This document shows, in pieces, positions 10,250 to 22,178 of a stretch of DNA of 64,000 nucleotides. Location of the stretch: positions 1,612,001-1,676,000 of the forward strand of contig OX621259.1 of the NCBI GenBank assembly GCA_951640165.1. The letters are read 5' to 3'. Every line of letters begins with the position of its first letter. Within the stretch, counting starts at the first letter, position 1. The stretch comes from Pseudoips prasinana. Lineage: Eukaryota > Arthropoda > Insecta > Lepidoptera > Nolidae. Below the pieces are notes generated by a model. The model saw only the letters and a program-made list of their open reading frames with translations. It did not search any database and was not told the origin of the DNA. Both the position numbers and the translations under genes were made by a program.

Positions 10250-11491
10250 TCAATAAACATATGTTTGTTTGGTACATAATCTAGCTAAAGTATTGGGAAA
10301 GACTAGAAAGCAAGCTATCACAGCAATTGCACAATAAGTACCTTCAAAAAATGCCGCGCAAGTGTCGGGTGTCCATTCACCCTTCCACAACACCATATAC
10401 CCAGCAGCAGCCTGACTAGTCTTTCCGTAAGCACCCGCTAACAGTTGAAGCTCATATCTATCATAAGGGAGTAACTTAATTACTTTATATGGGCCTCTCA
10501 TACCGCTATCGAGCTTGCCAGTACTTTGAGACCTCTTGATCACATAGACTAAGTCGCCAACTTGAAACTTTTTAGGCGGTTTTCTATTATTATTAACATA
10601 AGAGTCCTGATTATCCATATTTTCACGGATAATCCCCTCTGCTCGTTGTCGCCTAATCTCGCGGATTGCATCTCGGTTGGGGTTAGAACCTTCACATGTT
10701 ATATCCTTAATTAGAGCATTTATCAACGGTGTAGTGGAATCAGTGCCGATGAGAAGGTTAAGTGCCGAATATTGGGTAGTTTTATGTTTAGTAATATTTA
10801 GAACTGATTGTAATTTCCATAAAATTTTTAACCAATCATTTTCATTATAATTTACTTCGACCCTTATCATGTTTAAAACAGTACGGCAATATCGTTCTAC
10901 TTGACCGTTTTCCTGGTGCATCTCAGGAGTAATAAAATGCACTTCTACTCCGAAATTAGAAATCCAATTAAGAAATTCGTGATTGTCAAACATAAGACTC
11001 ATATCGCACACTAATCGTTTAAAAGTACCAAACAGTGATATTATTCCAGTCATTACACGCTTTAACTCGCTACAATCTTGTTTTGAGAGAGCATGTAGCA
11101 AACAATATTTAGTATACGCATCAACTATTATAAGTACGTGTTTGTGACCATCGCTCTTTCTCAAGGGTCCAAGTACGTCAGCATGTATTGTATCAAACGG
11201 TACCGGAGCCTTTTGCCATGAAGATATTGGTTGAAAGGGTACACGAGGAACTTGTTTATGCGACATGCAAACTACGCAATGGGCTATATATTTCGCTACA
11301 AATCGCCTAAGACCGGGAAACCAGAAGTGTCTCAAGACCAGATCCACCGTTTTATCTACACCTATGTGTTCATGTTCGTCATGAAATACGCGTAATAAAC
11401 TCAAACGAAATGCCTTTGGCACATAACATAAGAAACGCGCTTGCTCACCCCTGACGTCATACTTATAGTACAAGAGGTCGTTGCGTTTCAC
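10250..11491 (-). pseudogene. Gypsy pol: integrase
   Basis: A 413-residue open frame. Near the N-terminus is an HHCC zinc-binding motif (H of FHDEHEHIG, then CVVC). The catalytic core follows: the first D in HADVLGPL, the second in LVCDMSLMFDN where most relatives have CDRG, and E in ENGQVERY. After the core comes the RPPKKFQVGDLVYV-like SH3/GPY region, then WKGEW. The enzyme would join element DNA to the host chromosome. The frame overlaps the RNase H frame by 4 bases and was once continuous with it as pol. The frame itself is intact, but upstream pol is broken. Confidence 0.85.
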
Positions 11492-12120
11492 ATAACGCGT
11501 GTATCTAATTGACCATTATTTAATTTTTCAAGCAACGTTAAGGTCTCGTCGTCACCTGCCTTCGCCACCTGAGCCCAATTTTGCGGTTTTTGAACAATAT
11601 TAATGACATTAACTGGGTTCCTACTCAGGTAGTCCACGTGTGACATAAGACAATCTTTACGATATTCTAACGAAAAATCAAAATCCTGCATATATATCCA
11701 CCATCTAGCAACTCTGGGCTGGAGATCTTTCTTGCGTTGGGTCATTTTTAAAGCGTTACAATCGGTTATTATTTTAAAAAATTTACCGATTAGGTATTGT
11801 CTAAAATGTTGTAAGGATTTAACCACGGCAAGTGTCTCCAACTCATAGCTGTGATATTTGGATTCTGCGCCAGCTGTCAACTTACTATAATAAGCGACCA
11901 CACGTCTTCGACCGTCGTTATGCACTTGCATGATAATGCCACCATAACCTATAGAACTAGCATCAGTGTGCAACTCTGTCAACAACTCCGGATCGAATAT
12001 TGCCAAAACTGGTTCGTTAGTCAAATAAGAAATTATTTCTTGACGCGAGTCTTCGTGTTCATCGCTCCAATTAAAGTTTACCCCTTTTTTTTGTTAGAGC
12101 GGCGATGTGTGCAGTCTTAA
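11488..12120 (-). pseudogene. Gypsy pol: RNase H region
   Basis: Reads TNEPVLAIFDPELLTELHTD (first D of RNase H), ASSIGYGGIIMQ, YHSYELETLAVVKSLQHFRQ (E), FKIITDCNALK (D) and HVDYLSRNP, the standard Gypsy RNase H order. A one-base frameshift in an A-run near 12085 separates it from the reverse transcriptase, whose own frame runs on to KKRGKL and stops. Confidence 0.85.
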
Positions 12121-12720
12121 TCGCGTAGTTGGGAATGTATCTACGAAAATATCCCGCTAAGCCAAGAAATTGTCGAACTTGTTTGACATTATTCGGTCGG
12201 GGTGATTTAACTAACGCGTCGATTTTGTAAGCGCTCGGTCTAACCTGACCATTACTGATAATTCTGCCTAAGTATTCGATTTCGTTAGTGAGAAACGTGC
12301 ATTTCTTTAAATTAATTGAGAATCCTGCTTCAGTTTGAGTTTTTAACACAGATTCTAATAAAACGAGGTTTTCATCGATTTCGTTGCTTGGTAACAATAC
12401 GTCGTCAACGTAGACTAGGACTTTACCAGCATCAATGAAGGGTCTGAGTGTTTTAGAGATGGTTTTCTGAAACACAATAGGCGCATTGGACAGGCCATAC
12501 GGGACCTTACAATACTCGTAGTGGCCGTCAGGGGTGACAAATGCGGTTTTGTGGATAGACTCTTCAGCAAACCTGAGTTGGTGGAAACCAGAAACCACTG
12601 AACCAGCGTGCGTTACCTAACCGATCTATACAGTCGTTAATCAAGGGAAGAGGGTGTCTTGTTTTGACGGTGATTCGATTTAATGCACGATAATCTACGA
12701 CCATCTTATCAGAGCCATCT
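12071..12720 (-). pseudogene. Gypsy pol: reverse transcriptase, frameshifted
   Basis: Frame 12598-12071 carries SGFHQLRFAEESIHKTAF, VTPDGHYEYCKVPYGLSNAP, the catalytic VYVDDVLL, and LGLAGYFRRYIPNY. The preceding 100 bases (12709-12600) read DKMVVDYRALNRITVKTRHP in another frame. Breaks lie at the A/T run near 12725 (the ILLVKK block) and near 12600, where the first catalytic block (DL.SGFHQ) is altered. The YVDD box is intact, but the polymerase could not be made. Confidence 0.85.
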
Positions 12721-14168
12721 TTCTTTTTTTACCAATAAAATTGGGCTGGCATATTCTGAATCGGAGTCGCGAATGATACCTTTATCGAGCAAATCTTTAA
12801 CTATAACGCGTACTTTTAATTTTTCGTCGTGCGACAACTTATAGGGTCTATAATACACGGGTTCATCGGTTGTTAACTTGATATGCATCTCACTATCTTT
12901 CACTGTCGTCGTTGCGGTACCACTCAAAAAATATTTAGAATACTTGGCGAGAATAGCTAATAACCGTTCCCTATCATACCCGGTAACTGGTGTACTCACC
13001 CTATCCGACAGCGGAGTAGCGTTGATCTGCATTACACTATGCACGATCTCCTTACTGCGTACTATACGTTGAGAACGTCTGGTCCTAACATAAGCGACTC
13101 CATCTCTATTCAACACGTCGGTACCGATAATTACGGGCACATTTAGATTATTACCACCGACAATATAAAAATCAATTTCTAAAGTTATTTCCCTGAACTC
13201 GACAGGTAGTGTAACAAGATATTTTGATTCAATCTCCTTACTGCCCAAACCGCGTAATAACTGAGTCGTAGGTTTTAATTGACACGGGAAATATTTTACT
13301 AAGTCCGTAGACATTAGGGAAAAACACGAGCCACTATCTATTAGGACGTCTAACGGTATACCAGATATGACAGCAGTCGTCACATCGCGATTTTTATTCC
13401 TACCCTCAATTTCACGGCAAAAATTAACACCACTCGTATTACGTGACTTTGTGCGTTCTTTTGCAAAGCAATTTTTTTCAGAGTGACCTACTTTTTTACA
13501 AAAGTTACACTTCAAAGTATCAACACGAGATGTCGTAGGTAACGAAGTTGCCGTCTCATTACTGTTAATGAGAGTTGAATTCAACCGCTTATGACAATTA
13601 GCACTCTTATGACAGAATTGATTACATTGATAGCATTTAATGGATTTCAGATCGCTAGGGTCGCGTTGACGCTTTAACGGGTTATAATTAAAAGATCTGC
13701 TCAACCGGTTAGAAGCATTAGATTGCACTTTCCTACTATAGTTATTTACGTAAGACGGCTTAACAAAGCTCGATAAAAACTCCACTATAGAATCAGATGA
13801 CAGTTTAGCATTAGTAGCCATGGCGCGAATCTGTGGATCGGTAATTCCACGTATAATTATAGCAGCTCGTCGCTAAGACCTTTAACTATGCGTAATTTTA
13901 AAAGCGATTTTCGAGCGTACTCGGCATATGTGGAGTATTTATCGGACTCTGTTCGCATTACACCGTACAGAATGTTCGCGACATCGACGGAATGTGGGCA
14001 TAATGCTTTTAATTCGAGTTTAAAATGAGACCAAACTCGAATATTGCTCGTCCATTGGCCAAGCCAAGTGCGAGCTTCTCCCTTTAAACAATGTCCGATG
14101 CGAGCCAGGCATTCCCTATCATCCCAATTGTTTAAAATACGGGCTTTTTCAACTTCGTCGCACCACGT
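12709..14168 (-). pseudogene. Gypsy gag C-terminus, zinc knuckles and protease
   Basis: Frame 13821-12709 contains two CCHC knuckles (CYQCNQFCHKSANC and CNFCKKVGHSEKNC), which bind genomic RNA. Next come the aspartic protease site LIDSGSCFSLMS and the start of reverse transcriptase (YRPYKLSHDEKLKV, ILLVKKE). Upstream, 14168-13822 reads gag in other frames (GHCLKGEARTWLGQW, LARIGH). This gag is cut at 14168 by the MULE insertion; the remaining N-terminus lies at 23787-23894. Confidence 0.85.
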
Positions 14169-14176
14169 GTCGAAAT
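14169..14176. repeat. Target duplication of MULE, left copy
   Basis: GTCGAAAT here and at 23787-23794 directly flank the inverted repeats of the element between them. Eight bases fits the MULE superfamily (8-9 bp). Confidence 0.9.
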
Positions 14177-14555
14177 GGGTTAGGTGGAAACTGGACCATA
14201 ATATTCTCGACCATTGGTCGAGTTTCCCATTCTTCTAAAATGGTAGTGGTCAGGTCGGCCACTCGACCATGCGATTCTCGGCTCATGGTCGAGTGTCCAC
14301 CTTTTTAAAACAGTTAGTGGTCGACTCGATCAAACGTCTCATTTGAAAATGTTCTGAATACACATTAATATTTGGTAGGTTACGTATGAAATTGTTTATT
14401 TATTGTATAATAAATTACGTTGTACATATTACTAAATCAATACTTCATCAAACAATATTCAAAAAACAAATGTACACAATGCATACAAGATTGCATTATA
14501 ACTTTAAAGTCTGTTATCTGACACGATTGTAAACGTTTGTATTTTATTTCACAGT
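14177..14555 (+). repeat. MULE left terminal inverted repeat
   Basis: Begins GGGTTAGGTGGAAACTGGAC. It matches the reverse complement of 23394-23786 outwards and of 16411-16465 inwards, giving a repeat of roughly 380 bases. It contains the palindrome CTCGACCATTGGTCGAG and a second CTCGACCA...TGGTCGAG pair (14265-14293), likely transposase binding sites. Confidence 0.85.
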
Positions 14556-15009
14556 GCAACAAGGCTGTTTTGACTACATACTTTAAACTAGATGGCGTTG
14601 TATATTATTATGTTACACAATAATATTATGTTATTATAATAAAAACAATATCTATTTCTTGTCAATAATGTCTACTAGCTTCTATAAATTAATAAATATA
14701 CTATTAAATTGAATGATGTTATACAAAAAATGTTAAATAAACTACTTATCATAAAGATGTGGGTATTTTCATAAAAATCTTTTTCTACCACCCACATAAA
14801 TAAATGTTTAAGTAATTGTAGTAGTTTGTCGGCTAAATAAATTGTGTATATTGTGAACAGGAAAAATAATATAATCAGCAATTAGTTACTATTATAGTTA
14901 TTACCTAGTTACAAGAAGGTAAGAATAACAAATTTGTTTAAAAACTTTACAAGCTAATATTTCCTTTAAGAACATTACTTATTGCAGTCTTGACAGTATT
15001 TGTTATTTT
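14556..15009 (+). other. MULE 5' region, AT-rich
   Basis: Sequence between the left inverted repeat and the transposase start, presumably holding the promoter. No motif stands out. Confidence 0.4.
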
Positions 15010-16407
15010 TTGGAATTTATTTTTACAGATATAGGAATGGATGATAGTCCTAGCACCAGTACCGGTCGAAGTAGTCCTCTTACGATTATTACATCACAAA
15101 GAAATGGTGAAATTCTCCTTAAAGAAGGGTACCGTTATAATAAAAAGAGGGTAAACGCTAATGGGCATACAACTTGGTTATGTACTAGCAGAAAATCTTG
15201 TCGTGCTATTTTGATTACAAATTCAAACGCCATTGTAATTAAACGAGAACCACACAACTGTGCTCCAAATGCTGTCAAAAATGATTTAAAATTGACTGTG
15301 CACAAATGTGTCCAGAGAGCAATTAATGAGAGTACACCAATGCCCACTATATATGCAAATGCCGTAGAAGAGCTACAATCTACCGGTTTAGATTTGATTG
15401 TTAAGTTACCTGATTACAATAATATAAAAAAAAACACTATATAAACGTAGGAATACAGCTCTAGAAGCCAAAAAAACACGTTTTTTAAAATTACAAGAAG
15501 TAGAAGTACCGGGTATATTTAAAAAGTTCGTACTTGCGGACTACACACATAAAAAAACGAAAATATTGTTATTTTCTACCGAACAAGGTAGACAGATTTT
15601 GAAAAAGGCCAAAGATATATTTCTTGATGGGACTTTTAAGGCAGCTGCTCCACCCTTCGTGCAATTATATACTTTACATGTCGATCTGGGCAGCACGGAC
15701 GAAAAGACTAACATTGTTCCTGTAGTGTACGCATTATTGCCTGGTAAAAAACTATTATACTACGAAATATTTTTTGAGTTGATAAAAAGCCAGATTCCAC
15801 AGTTTAGTCCCAAAACAATAACTACAGATTTTGAAACTAGTGCCATGCTGGCAGCTCAAAAAAATTTTCCAGAGGCAATCTTGCGTGGATGTATCTTCCA
15901 CTTCAAACAGGCAGTGCAAAGAAAAGCAAAGAAACTGGGCTTAACGAAGCAATCGAAAATGACGCGAGGACACGTGAAGCGTTGTATGGCGCTAGCATAC
16001 TTACCAATTACACTTAGATCAGATGGCTGGCTTTATATTTTAAGTCAATGCTCAAAAATCAATGATAAAATTGCGGAGTTTAATATTTATTTTGAAAAGA
16101 CTTGGCTACAATCTTTCTTCAGTGATAAATGGTGTTTTGATGGTGTCCGGCACAAAACCAATAATGCAATTGAAAGCTGGAATGCCAGATTAAATAAAAA
16201 AATAAACATAAACCTAATTTAGCTTTCCTACTCAAGTCATTATTGAAAGATGCCACATATTATTATTCTTTTTGGGCTAATAATGGTTATATTTCCAAGA
16301 GGTGTGAAGAAACCATATTGAGAGAGAAAAGAATCAATGATAGTACAAAAGAATTAGTTGACCAAGAAATAAGTATTGGCCATTTCATCGAAAGACTATC
16401 GTATTAA
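15010..16407 (+). pseudogene. MULE transposase with FLYWCH-like zinc finger
   Basis: Residues about 30-95 (15010-15444) form a FLYWCH-like finger: GEILLKEGYRYNKKRV, TTWLCTSRKSCRAI, then REPHNC, i.e. W, C-x5-C and H-x-C. The MULE core follows in 15566-16222: FLDGTFKAAAPPFVQLYTLH (first D), TITTDFETSAMLAAQKNFP (second D), GCIFHFKQAVQRKAKK and NNAIESWNARLN. A third stretch to the stop at 16407 reads LLKSLLKDATYYYSFW. Frameshifts lie in the A-runs at 15425-15434 and near 16195-16215. The enzyme would cut and paste the flanking inverted repeats. Length without the breaks is about 465 residues. Confidence 0.85.
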
Positions 16408-16410
16408 TAT

Positions 16411-16465
16411 ACAAACGCTTATAATCGTGTCATATAACAGACTTTAAAGTTAACTATAAATCATT
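16411..16465 (-). repeat. MULE right inverted repeat, inner piece
   Basis: ATACAAACGCTTATAATCGT, GTCATATAACAG and ACTTTAAAGTT are the reverse complement of 14495-14555. The repeat is cut at 16465 by the LINE and continues at 23389. Confidence 0.8.
16456..16465. repeat. Target duplication of Jockey-like LINE, left copy
   Basis: ATAAATCATT here and at 23389-23398, immediately after the A-rich tail of the LINE. Confidence 0.85.
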
Positions 16466-16492
16466 ATAAAGTCTAGAGATATTAATATTCCC

Positions 16493-17583
16493 ATGCACAG
16501 AATTGTTTCCACAAAACCCAGATTACCCCGACAAGTTAAAAGTCTTATAAAGATGAGAAATCAGCTTCGACGCCAAGATATAAAACTACATAGTGGAAGT
16601 ACTAAAAGAATGATTCGATCACAGATAAATAGCTTAAAAATACCTTTCAAGCTTCAATACAAACTTATAACGATAAAACTAGCAAACGTTGATAATCCTA
16701 GTAACGACATCTGGCGTCTTGTTAAAGCTTTGCAACCACGAAATAGACATATTCCACCATTAAAACAACAAGACGGATCTCTGACAACAGACACTCTTGA
16801 ACAATGTGAGGCATTAGCCAATGGCTTCAAGGAGAATATGAGCCTTACTATGGATTGGAAAAGCCCCTCAGTGGAAGAATGTGTTAGTGAATCCATATCC
16901 TTCATAAATGACTATAACATTCCTAGGTTAATAAACCCCGTAAGGCCACACGAGATACGTAAAGTTTTACACAAATTGAAAACCCGCAAAGCTCCTGGGG
17001 AAGATGGTTTGCATAATATTCTTGTAAAAAACCTATCGCAAAAATCAATTGTGTACCTCACCAAGATTTTTAATGGCTGTCTCTACCTAGGCTATTTCCC
17101 CAAAGTTTGGAAAACAGCAAAAATCATACCACTTAAGAAACCGGGCAGAGATGAAGACGTACCTACAAATTACCGACCAATTAGTTTATTACCTACGCTT
17201 GGTAAACTCTTTGAAAAGATAATTTCCTCCCGTCTTCTGGCTCATTCTCAAGAACGGATAATTAGTGAGCAATTCGGTTTCAGGTCTCAACATTCAACCA
17301 GCCAACAACTGGTCAGATTAACGGAACACATAGCACATAATCTCAATTTAAACCAAACGACTGGCATGTTTTTGCTTGACATAGAGAAAGCATTTGACTT
17401 GGTCTGGCATAACGGTCTGCTTCATAAACTTGTCTCAATTGGTATACCGCTGCACATTGTGAAAATTCTACAATCTTACTTATGCGAACGTAACTTTGCT
17501 GTCCATATTGGTGATACTCAATCTAAACTACATTTTGTACCAGCCGGTGTACCTCAGGGGTCAATCCTGGGTCCTTGTTTATT
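16493..17583 (+). pseudogene. Jockey-like ORF2: reverse transcriptase, first part
   Basis: Contains the linker (KIPFKLQYKLITIKLANVDN), KLKTRKAPGEDGLHN, FPKVWKTAKIIPLKKPGR, NYRPISLLPTLGKLFEKI, FGFRSQHSTSQQ, LLDIEKAFDLVWHNGLLHKL (first catalytic D) and GVPQGSILGP. The frame runs straight into the inner LINE after CLF at 17583 and resumes at about 22179. The motifs match the Jockey clade. The frame is open across this whole part. Confidence 0.9.
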
Positions 17584-17907
17584 CTTATTCTTATTCTTTA
17601 TTGCACACAAAAAATATACATTTTATACAAGTGTATTTGTAAATTTGTGTACAAAGGCGAGCTTAACTCATAGATGAGTTTTCTTCCAGCAAACCACTGA
17701 CAGAAGGAGATTTGTAGAATACGGGTAAAAAAAGTGTACAACAACAAAAGGAAAAAAAAATATAAATAAATAAGAGATACTATTTATTGCTACTACCTAA
17801 CTGGTAGAAATAGATAAATAACTACATACTAATACATACTAATAATACACACAAATTACATACTATACACACTACACTACTATATATAATATAATATATC
17901 TCTCTGA

Positions 17908-20886
17908 TTACACTGATAGTGACAAAAAGTGTTCCTTTGTTCTTCTTTTAAATACGTCTAAAGATGAGCTAGTAAGAATAGAGTGTGGAAGAGAGTTCCA
18001 TAGTCGAACGGCACGTATTGTGAAAGAACCATCATAACGGCTGGAAGTATGAGAAGGCATACGAAGTAGAGATGACGTGGCTGAGCGGCAGAATTTGCCT
18101 CGAGGGACTAAGTACTCAAAGCGTTCACGAAGATAGGCAGGAGAATTAAAGTTATGAAGGATTGAGAAGAGTAGGGAAAGAATGTGACAATCTCGACGTT
18201 GCCGTATTGGCAGCCACTTCAACCGCCTCCGAAACTCCGACACATGGTCGTATTTACGGAGGCCAAAAATGAAGCGAATGCACAAATTCTGCAGACGATC
18301 GAGCTTGTTAAGAAGTTCTTCATTCGCATCCAGAAAACAGACATCGGCATAGTCTAGAAGAGGAAGTAGGAGTGATTGAGCTAAACATACTTTAGTACTG
18401 AAGGGTAAGAATTTCTGTAAACGTTTAAGAGACTGAAACGAGCAGTATACCCTTCTGCTTACTTCCGCAACGTGAGTGCTCCAAGATAAGTTACTATCAA
18501 TTAGTATACCAAGATTTTTAACATGTGCAGCATAAGGTACAGGGACGTTGTCATAAAGAACTGATGGAAGAAAGTTGTTAGGTATCAAACTAAACACATG
18601 TCTGCCACCAATAATGATTGCTTGTGATTTAGTAGGGTTAACCAAGAGTCCAAAAGATTTCGCCCAATCACTAATGTTTCCAAGATCACTATTGATGGCA
18701 TCCATGGCCAGACCGATATCCTCAACTTTAAAGTGTCAGTAAAGCTGCAAATCGTCTGCGTAGAGATGGTAATTTGAAGAAACAATTTTGGTTATGGCGT
18801 TTATAAACACAGAGAAGAGAAGAGGAGAGAGTACGCCACCTTGAGGAACGCCCGCAGTAAGATCACACCACTCAGAAGAAGCTTCTTCATAGCGTACAGA
18901 CTGCGAGCGTCCTCGAAGATATGAGTCAAACCATGCAGTTACTGAAGATGAGATATTTAAGGAAGATAAGATACCTAGGAGGATATCAAAATCAACTGAG
19001 TTGAAGGCACTACTGAAGTCCAATAAGACCATCACCGTGAGTAATTTCCGCTCCATGGCAAATCGGACATCATCCGTAATTTTCACTAGGGCCGTTACGG
19101 TGCTATGGCCAGGACGGAACCCTGATTGGTATGGACTTAGTAGGCTTTGAGAGGAGAGGTAACGAGAGAGTTGTTGGCTAACAACACTTTCAAGGATTTT
19201 GGACAAGATTGGAAGGATAGAGATAGGACGGTATTGAGATAAGGAAGATGGATTTTGGGTTTTGGGAAGTGGTAGGACCAGGGCTTTTTTCCAGGCTGAC
19301 GGAAAAGAACTTGCCTCAAAAGAAAAATTTATAATATGGGTGATTATGGGTGCAAGTTCTTCAAGAATCAGGGAAAGCATTTGGAGCTGGACACCATCAT
19401 CTCCCACTGCTTTAGTAGAGATGGATCGGATGGATTTTTTAATATCTTGTTCAGTAACTGCAGTAAAAGAAAAACAAGTACATACCGGCATAGAAGTTTT
19501 AGAGAGATAATTTAAAGTGGAAGACTTGGTGCTGGCATCCAGTGTCACCGGCGGTGTGGCAAAATGTTTGTTAAGTGCATTTAGATCCACCGAAGACGTC
19601 ACATTGTCATTACGGTCCTTGCCGACACCAAGTGATTTTAGAAATTGCCATACTTGTGCTGTACCGAGGTTATTAATGGAGTTGTGAATGTGGCGCTTTT
19701 TAGCGTCTCTACACATGCGACTGCAGCGATTCCGAAGCCTTTTATATGTACACCAGTTCTCTTCCGATGGGGATTTTTTATATATTTTTTTGGCTTTATC
19801 TCGCTTTGACATAACTTTTCTAATATCATCAGACAGCCAGGGCGCAGGTTGATGTTTTATCCTCACCTTTTTGATGGGAGCATGAATGTTGTATAAATTT
19901 AATAAAGTTTGTGTGAATTTTGTAACCTTGGTGTCTATGTCGATACAGTCGTAAACAGGAGCCCAATCGATACTGCCCGCGTCAGCCCTCAAACGTTCCA
20001 GGACAATGTTTTTGAAGCTACGAAGGAAGAGAAATTGAGACTTTCGTCGAGGGCAGTGAATTTTATAGGAAATATATAATAGGTCATGATATGAGAAAGA
20101 AGCTGGTAATTGGCCATAAGATGCTACTTTTGAAGGGTTCGAAACAAGGACAAGATCTAGGAGTGACGGCGAACTGTGAGGAGCGCGATGTGTTGCATTC
20201 AGGGGAAGTATATGCATGTTAACAGAAGTAACTAGAGAGAGTAACCTGCGACTCCGTGCATCATCTTTCAGTAGGCAGGTGTTGAAGTCTCCAAGTATTA
20301 TAATGTGGTCATAATGAGATGAGTAAGTTTCAAGTTGACTCTCAAAAGAGGAAAAGTAGTCAATATGACACGATGGGCTATAATAAACACCTAGTAGTAA
20401 TTTTGAGTACCTAATTGTAACTTCAATAAACATGTGTTCCGCACATTTTGAATATTTACTTGGAGACTCATCAACTACCTTATGTTTAATATCCGCACGA
20501 AGATAGATAGCAACACCACCGCCCCCCTTCCCAGTTCTGTCATTACGCAACAGCTTGTAGCCAGGCAGGGCGTATTGCTTTGAAGGAAGGGCGGGTTTGA
20601 GAAAAGTTTCCGATACGAGAATGGCGTGGACGAGATCAGAGTCAAAAGATGACAGAAGGTCAGGGTAGTGAGCGTGAATACTTTGAGCATTTATGTGTAC
20701 AGCGTTAAAATTTTTGGGAGAAGAAAATGAAAAGTGAGCAAAGAGCTTATCACGAAGTTGAAGTGACTCGCTGTCACTAAAAGCACTGGAGTAATTATGA
20801 TCTGACGCATTAGAAGAAGAACATGAAAAGAAGTCATCATCACTATCATAAGGCATAATAAAAATATACAAGTAATAAATATCCAA
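17908..20886 (-). pseudogene. LINE ORF2: endonuclease and reverse transcriptase, one nonsense codon
   Basis: About 990 codons in one frame, broken only by a TGA at 18736 just after the catalytic YADDLQLY. Endonuclease blocks run from about residue 60: FNAVHINAQSIHAHYPDL, LVSETFLKPALP, GKGGGGVAIYLRADIK, ILGDFNTCLL, SLLDLVLVSNPS and SYHDLLYI. The S-HD block reads YHD. Reverse transcriptase blocks: QYRPISILPILSKILESV, SGFRPGHSTVTALV, VMVLLDFSSAFNSVDF and TAGVPQGGVLSPLLFSVF. After the stop the frame continues with DAINSDLGNISDWAKSFGLL and the C-terminal LPIRQRRDCHILSLLF region. It belongs to the CR1/Jockey group. The enzyme nicks the target and primes reverse transcription there. Confidence 0.9.
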
Positions 20887-21253
20887 TTAAAAAAATTAAA
20901 TAATATCGAATACACCTAAATAATAAATATATCTATCTGTATAGTTATAAATATATATTAAACAAACAAAAGAATTTATCTATAAGATTTGGAATCTCAG
21001 TGCACTCACTGAAAAAAATAAATAACATAATTATCATATAAAAATGAAGGCTCAAAAGCCTCGTTTACTCAGGGTATGGTAACATTTCTGATGTGGGTAT
21101 GTTTGTTAGTAAAATTGTAAATAACAAAGAATTGTAAAAAACAAAACTCGAATAACGGCAGTGGTTTGCAGTGAGAAATAACAAATAAATAAAAAGTGTT
21201 GTGTTTTCAACCACAATAATATATCACTACCAATCAAAGATGGTCAAGACTTG
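20887..21253 (-). other. Spacer between ORF1 and ORF2 of the inner LINE
   Basis: About 370 AT-rich bases between the ORF1 stop and the ORF2 start. No coding signal was noted. An upstream ORF2 start cannot be excluded. Confidence 0.4.
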
Positions 21254-21961
21254 TTACTTGGCAGCTTTGCGAGAGTCCACAGCATCCGATGAAGTGCTAG
21301 CAGCTGGGTATTGGGACATTAGGTCACGAAGCTCCGCAGCTGTCTCAATCTTACGCCGAGACTTATCACTTAACTGAATGATTATTCGGCCTTCAGAACT
21401 CCAGCAAAGTTTTTGGCCGAAATGTTTACGCGAATCCATAAAAACTTGGTGCCGAGCCTTCGTGAGAAACTCAGTCATTGTTAATCCAGACCCCTTCAGA
21501 AGTGTTTTGGCATTCCAGACCTCACTACGCTTATTCAGCTGATGGAATCTAATCAAAAGAGGGCGTGACTTGTTTTTTTTTGTACCAAGGCGATGACAAA
21601 CAGCAATGTCGGACGCAGTTATATCAGCCAACTTCATTTTGCCGGTTAATATACTTAAGGCGGCATCCTGGGAATCCTTTTCCTCGTCCACACCATGCAA
21701 AAGAAGCACTTTTCTTCGTGACATCATCTCTTGGCGGTCTAAGCCCAATATCACAAGCTCGATTTGGGCTTTCATGCCGCAGAGGGTCTTCCAAACAAAG
21801 GTCTTGAAGTTGGTGAAGTCACGCGAGAGGCTGGCTATGGACTTATGAAGAACTTCCGAGCCAGCCACAGCCTTTAAGTCCTCCTCATGCTGAGCCATCC
21901 TGTCCATCAGCGAAGTTGAAATCTCCTCCATTTGATTAGACAGTTTTGTGTATAGATCCAT
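21254..21961 (-). CDS. LINE ORF1 protein, RNA-binding type
   Basis: A 235-residue intact frame from ATG at 21961. Residues 1-85 are coiled-coil-like (LYTKLSNQMEEISTSLMDRM). From about 85 an RRM-like fold typical of LINE ORF1 follows: RRKVLLLHGVDEEKDSQDAA, DIAVCHRLGTKKNKSRPLLI, RSEVWNAKTLLKGSGLTMTE and SSEGRIIIQLSDKSRRKIE. This resembles transposase_22/L1 ORF1 logic (HRLG, RPLLIRF) rather than the FP-like ORF1s elsewhere in this window. It precedes ORF2 by about 370 bases. Together with the single-stop ORF2 it suggests a recently active copy. Confidence 0.75.
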   Translation of the reverse strand: MDLYTKLSNQMEEISTSLMDRMAQHEEDLKAVAGSEVLHKSIASLSRDFTNFKTFVWKTLCGMKAQIELVILGLDRQEMMSRRKVLLLHGVDEEKDSQDAALSILTGKMKLADITASDIAVCHRLGTKKNKSRPLLIRFHQLNKRSEVWNAKTLLKGSGLTMTEFLTKARHQVFMDSRKHFGQKLCWSSEGRIIIQLSDKSRRKIETAAELRDLMSQYPAASTSSDAVDSRKAAK

Positions 21962-22178
21962 TATGCACGCTTATACGGTGATAGTGAGAGGTGAAAGTGA
22001 AAAATAGTTATTGCAGTGAGTGCAGCAGAGATCAAGGAATTACGGTAGTACTAATAAACCATTACACATTTAGGTATACTATTTAAAAATTAAATTAATT
22101 GAAGCACAGAATTTCTTTTCTTGTTGACACCAGAACTACCCACAAAAAAACAAAATTTTTTATTTGTTTATTTTTGCT

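Larger units (their letters stand above)
17584..22172 (-). mobile_element. Near-complete LINE inserted in the Jockey-like RT
   Basis: A minus-strand element of about 4.6 kb with leader, ORF1 (21254-21961), ORF2 (17908-20886) and a 3' UTR ending GTGTGCAATAAAGAATAAGA with AATAAG tandem repeats. TTGTTTATT occurs at both edges (17575-17583 and 22164-22172), so it is a probable target duplication, although a local TTATTTTTGC repeat makes the right edge ambiguous. It is the youngest layer of the nest. Confidence 0.85.

Noticed and set aside
10250..10500. env-like gene downstream of Gypsy integrase
   Set aside because: The hydrophobic codons at the end of the integrase frame (AIAVIACFLVF) are too short, and no envelope motif or separate frame follows.
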